DNA of 64,000 nucleotides from Chersky-267 sp963744115 (GTDB lineage Bacteria > Chloroflexota > Limnocylindria > Limnocylindrales > CSP1-4). Shown in pieces: positions 63,277 through 64,000 of the stretch (within the stretch, counting starts at the first letter, position 1; every line of letters begins with the position of its first letter). The stretch lies in the NCBI GenBank assembly GCA_963744115.1, contig CAVUSI010000003.1, positions 930,001-994,000 on the forward strand, given 5' to 3'. The notes under the pieces are model-generated. The model was not told the DNA's origin and ran no database searches. It saw only the letters and a program-made list of their open reading frames with translations. The translations under genes were made by a program, and so were the position numbers.

Positions 63277-64000
63277 ATGGAGACCCCGGCCCGGGCGTAC
63301 GGCGCCCAGAGCATGACCGCGCCGCTCCTCGAGGTGCTGGTCAAGCGGCCGGGACCGGCGTTCGGGCGGGCGTTCGACGATCCGGCGCACGGGTTCCGGA
63401 GGCCGGTCGATCTCGCTGTCGCCCAGCGCGAGCACGACGCCTTCACGGAGCTCCTGTCGGCCCTGGGACCGACGGTCCACGAGCTCGGCACCGAGACGGC
63501 CTCACCGGACCTGGTCTACGTGTTCGATCCGCTGCTCGTGTCCGACATCGGCGCGATCCCCCTCCGGGCCGGAAAGCCGAACCGGCAGGGCGAGGAGCTC
63601 GTGCTCGAGGCCTGGCTCGAGGCGCATGGGATCCCGAGCGTCGCCAGGGTGGAGGCCCCCGGGACGATCGAGGGCGGTGACACGTTGTGGCTGCGGCCGA
63701 ACCTGCTGTGCATCGGGCGGACGATGCGCACGAACGGCGAGGGCGCGCGCCAGCTGGACGCGATCGTCCAGGGCGACGTCCGGGTGTTCGACCTCCCGTT
63801 CTGGAAGGGTCCGGCGGAGCTGGTCCATCTCCTGTCGGTGATCTCCCCGGTCGCCGACGACCTCGCCGTCGTCTACCTTCCACTGCTCCCGATCGGCCTG
63901 TGGCGGCTGCTCGCGGAGCTCGGGATCGAGACGATCGCGGTCCCCGACGAGGAGTTCCCGACCCTCGGCTGCAACGTGCTGGCGGTCCGGCCCGGGGTCG
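63277..64000 (+). CDS. Dimethylarginine dimethylaminohydrolase / amidinotransferase-family protein (3' end outside window)
   Basis: At least 241 residues, open to the window end; translated by hand. The start reads APLLEVLVKRPGPAFGRAF, DPLLVSDIGAIPLRAGKPNR and ARVEAPGTIEGGDTLWLRPN, where EGGD is the guanidine-binding motif of the arginine deiminase/DDAH fold. FPTLGCNVLAVRPG is the family block before the last third. The catalytic Cys is expected past the window. Such enzymes remove or move amidino or dimethylamine groups. ATG 63277 has a TATCCT box eight bases upstream, so a leaderless message is possible. Confidence 0.82.
   Translation, partial: METPARAYGAQSMTAPLLEVLVKRPGPAFGRAFDDPAHGFRRPVDLAVAQREHDAFTELLSALGPTVHELGTETASPDLVYVFDPLLVSDIGAIPLRAGKPNRQGEELVLEAWLEAHGIPSVARVEAPGTIEGGDTLWLRPNLLCIGRTMRTNGEGARQLDAIVQGDVRVFDLPFWKGPAELVHLLSVISPVADDLAVVYLPLLPIGLWRLLAELGIETIAVPDEEFPTLGCNVLAVRPGV

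Overview
The window is a very GC-rich bacterial chromosomal segment, packed with genes on both strands: 62 protein genes, two of them cut by the window ends, and no intergenic gap over 300 bases. GTG and TTG starts, ATGA/GTGA start-stop overlaps, lipobox lipoproteins, a coenzyme F420 gene set with several F420-type oxidoreductases, and a homodimeric-type pyruvate dehydrogenase E1 suggest a free-living heterotroph. My best guess is Chloroflexota (Limnocylindria/Ellin6529-like), with Actinomycetota as the alternative; no marker gene here settles it. I see no rRNA, tRNA, CRISPR, insertion sequence or phage gene. Layout: (1) 1-8244, minus strand: an F420 cluster (PPOX-fold flavoprotein, LLM oxidoreductase, cofD, cofC, cofE), then a DHA2 drug-type exporter, another LLM enzyme and a GGDEF protein with a terpenoid-cyclase-like repeat. 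(2) 8538-14972, plus: a complete ABC importer of the polyamine/iron/phosphonate type, with an FAD oxidoreductase and a HAD phosphatase. (3) 14969-19329: small housekeeping and accessory genes (VOC, DUF1684, MTA phosphorylase, LLM, zinc ribbon, inositol monophosphatase). (4) 19336-27424, minus: a tightly overlapped run with a polysaccharide/surface-glycan block (nucleotidyltransferase-kinase, flippase, SAM-like/APH fusion, glycosyltransferase), then nicotinamidase, SRPBCC and a 5'-3' exonuclease. (5) 27688-33773: aceE, two tandem SIMPL proteins, a PQQ-type sugar dehydrogenase and a cupin. (6) 33794-45055: a divergent sugar-catabolism locus. The minus arm has a GH4 glycosidase, an ABC sugar importer, GntR, an AgaS-like SIS protein, an amidohydrolase and DUF72. 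The plus arm has a LacD-type aldolase and two PfkB-superfamily kinases. A palindromic operator lies between the arms. (7) 45056-47692, minus: a DUF4242-adenylate cyclase fusion, MarR and an aminotransferase. (8) 47832-64000: a second catabolic locus with a lactonase, two near-duplicate sugar-phosphate isomerase/epimerases, Gfo/Idh dehydrogenase, GSAM-type aminotransferase, epimerase, SDR, acid-sugar dehydratase, an IclR regulator, an ABC sugar importer, a DAO-type oxidase and an amidino/deiminase-family enzyme. A shared IclR-like palindrome marks two of its promoters. Four genes (MFS exporter, one LLM enzyme, nucleotidyltransferase-kinase, aminotransferase) are interrupted by frameshifts, all in the same net register (+1 or -2). 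They are either sequencing errors or real lesions. The two catabolic loci and their operators are the best candidates for a new pathway. The GGDEF fusion and the cyclase fusion are the most unusual single proteins.
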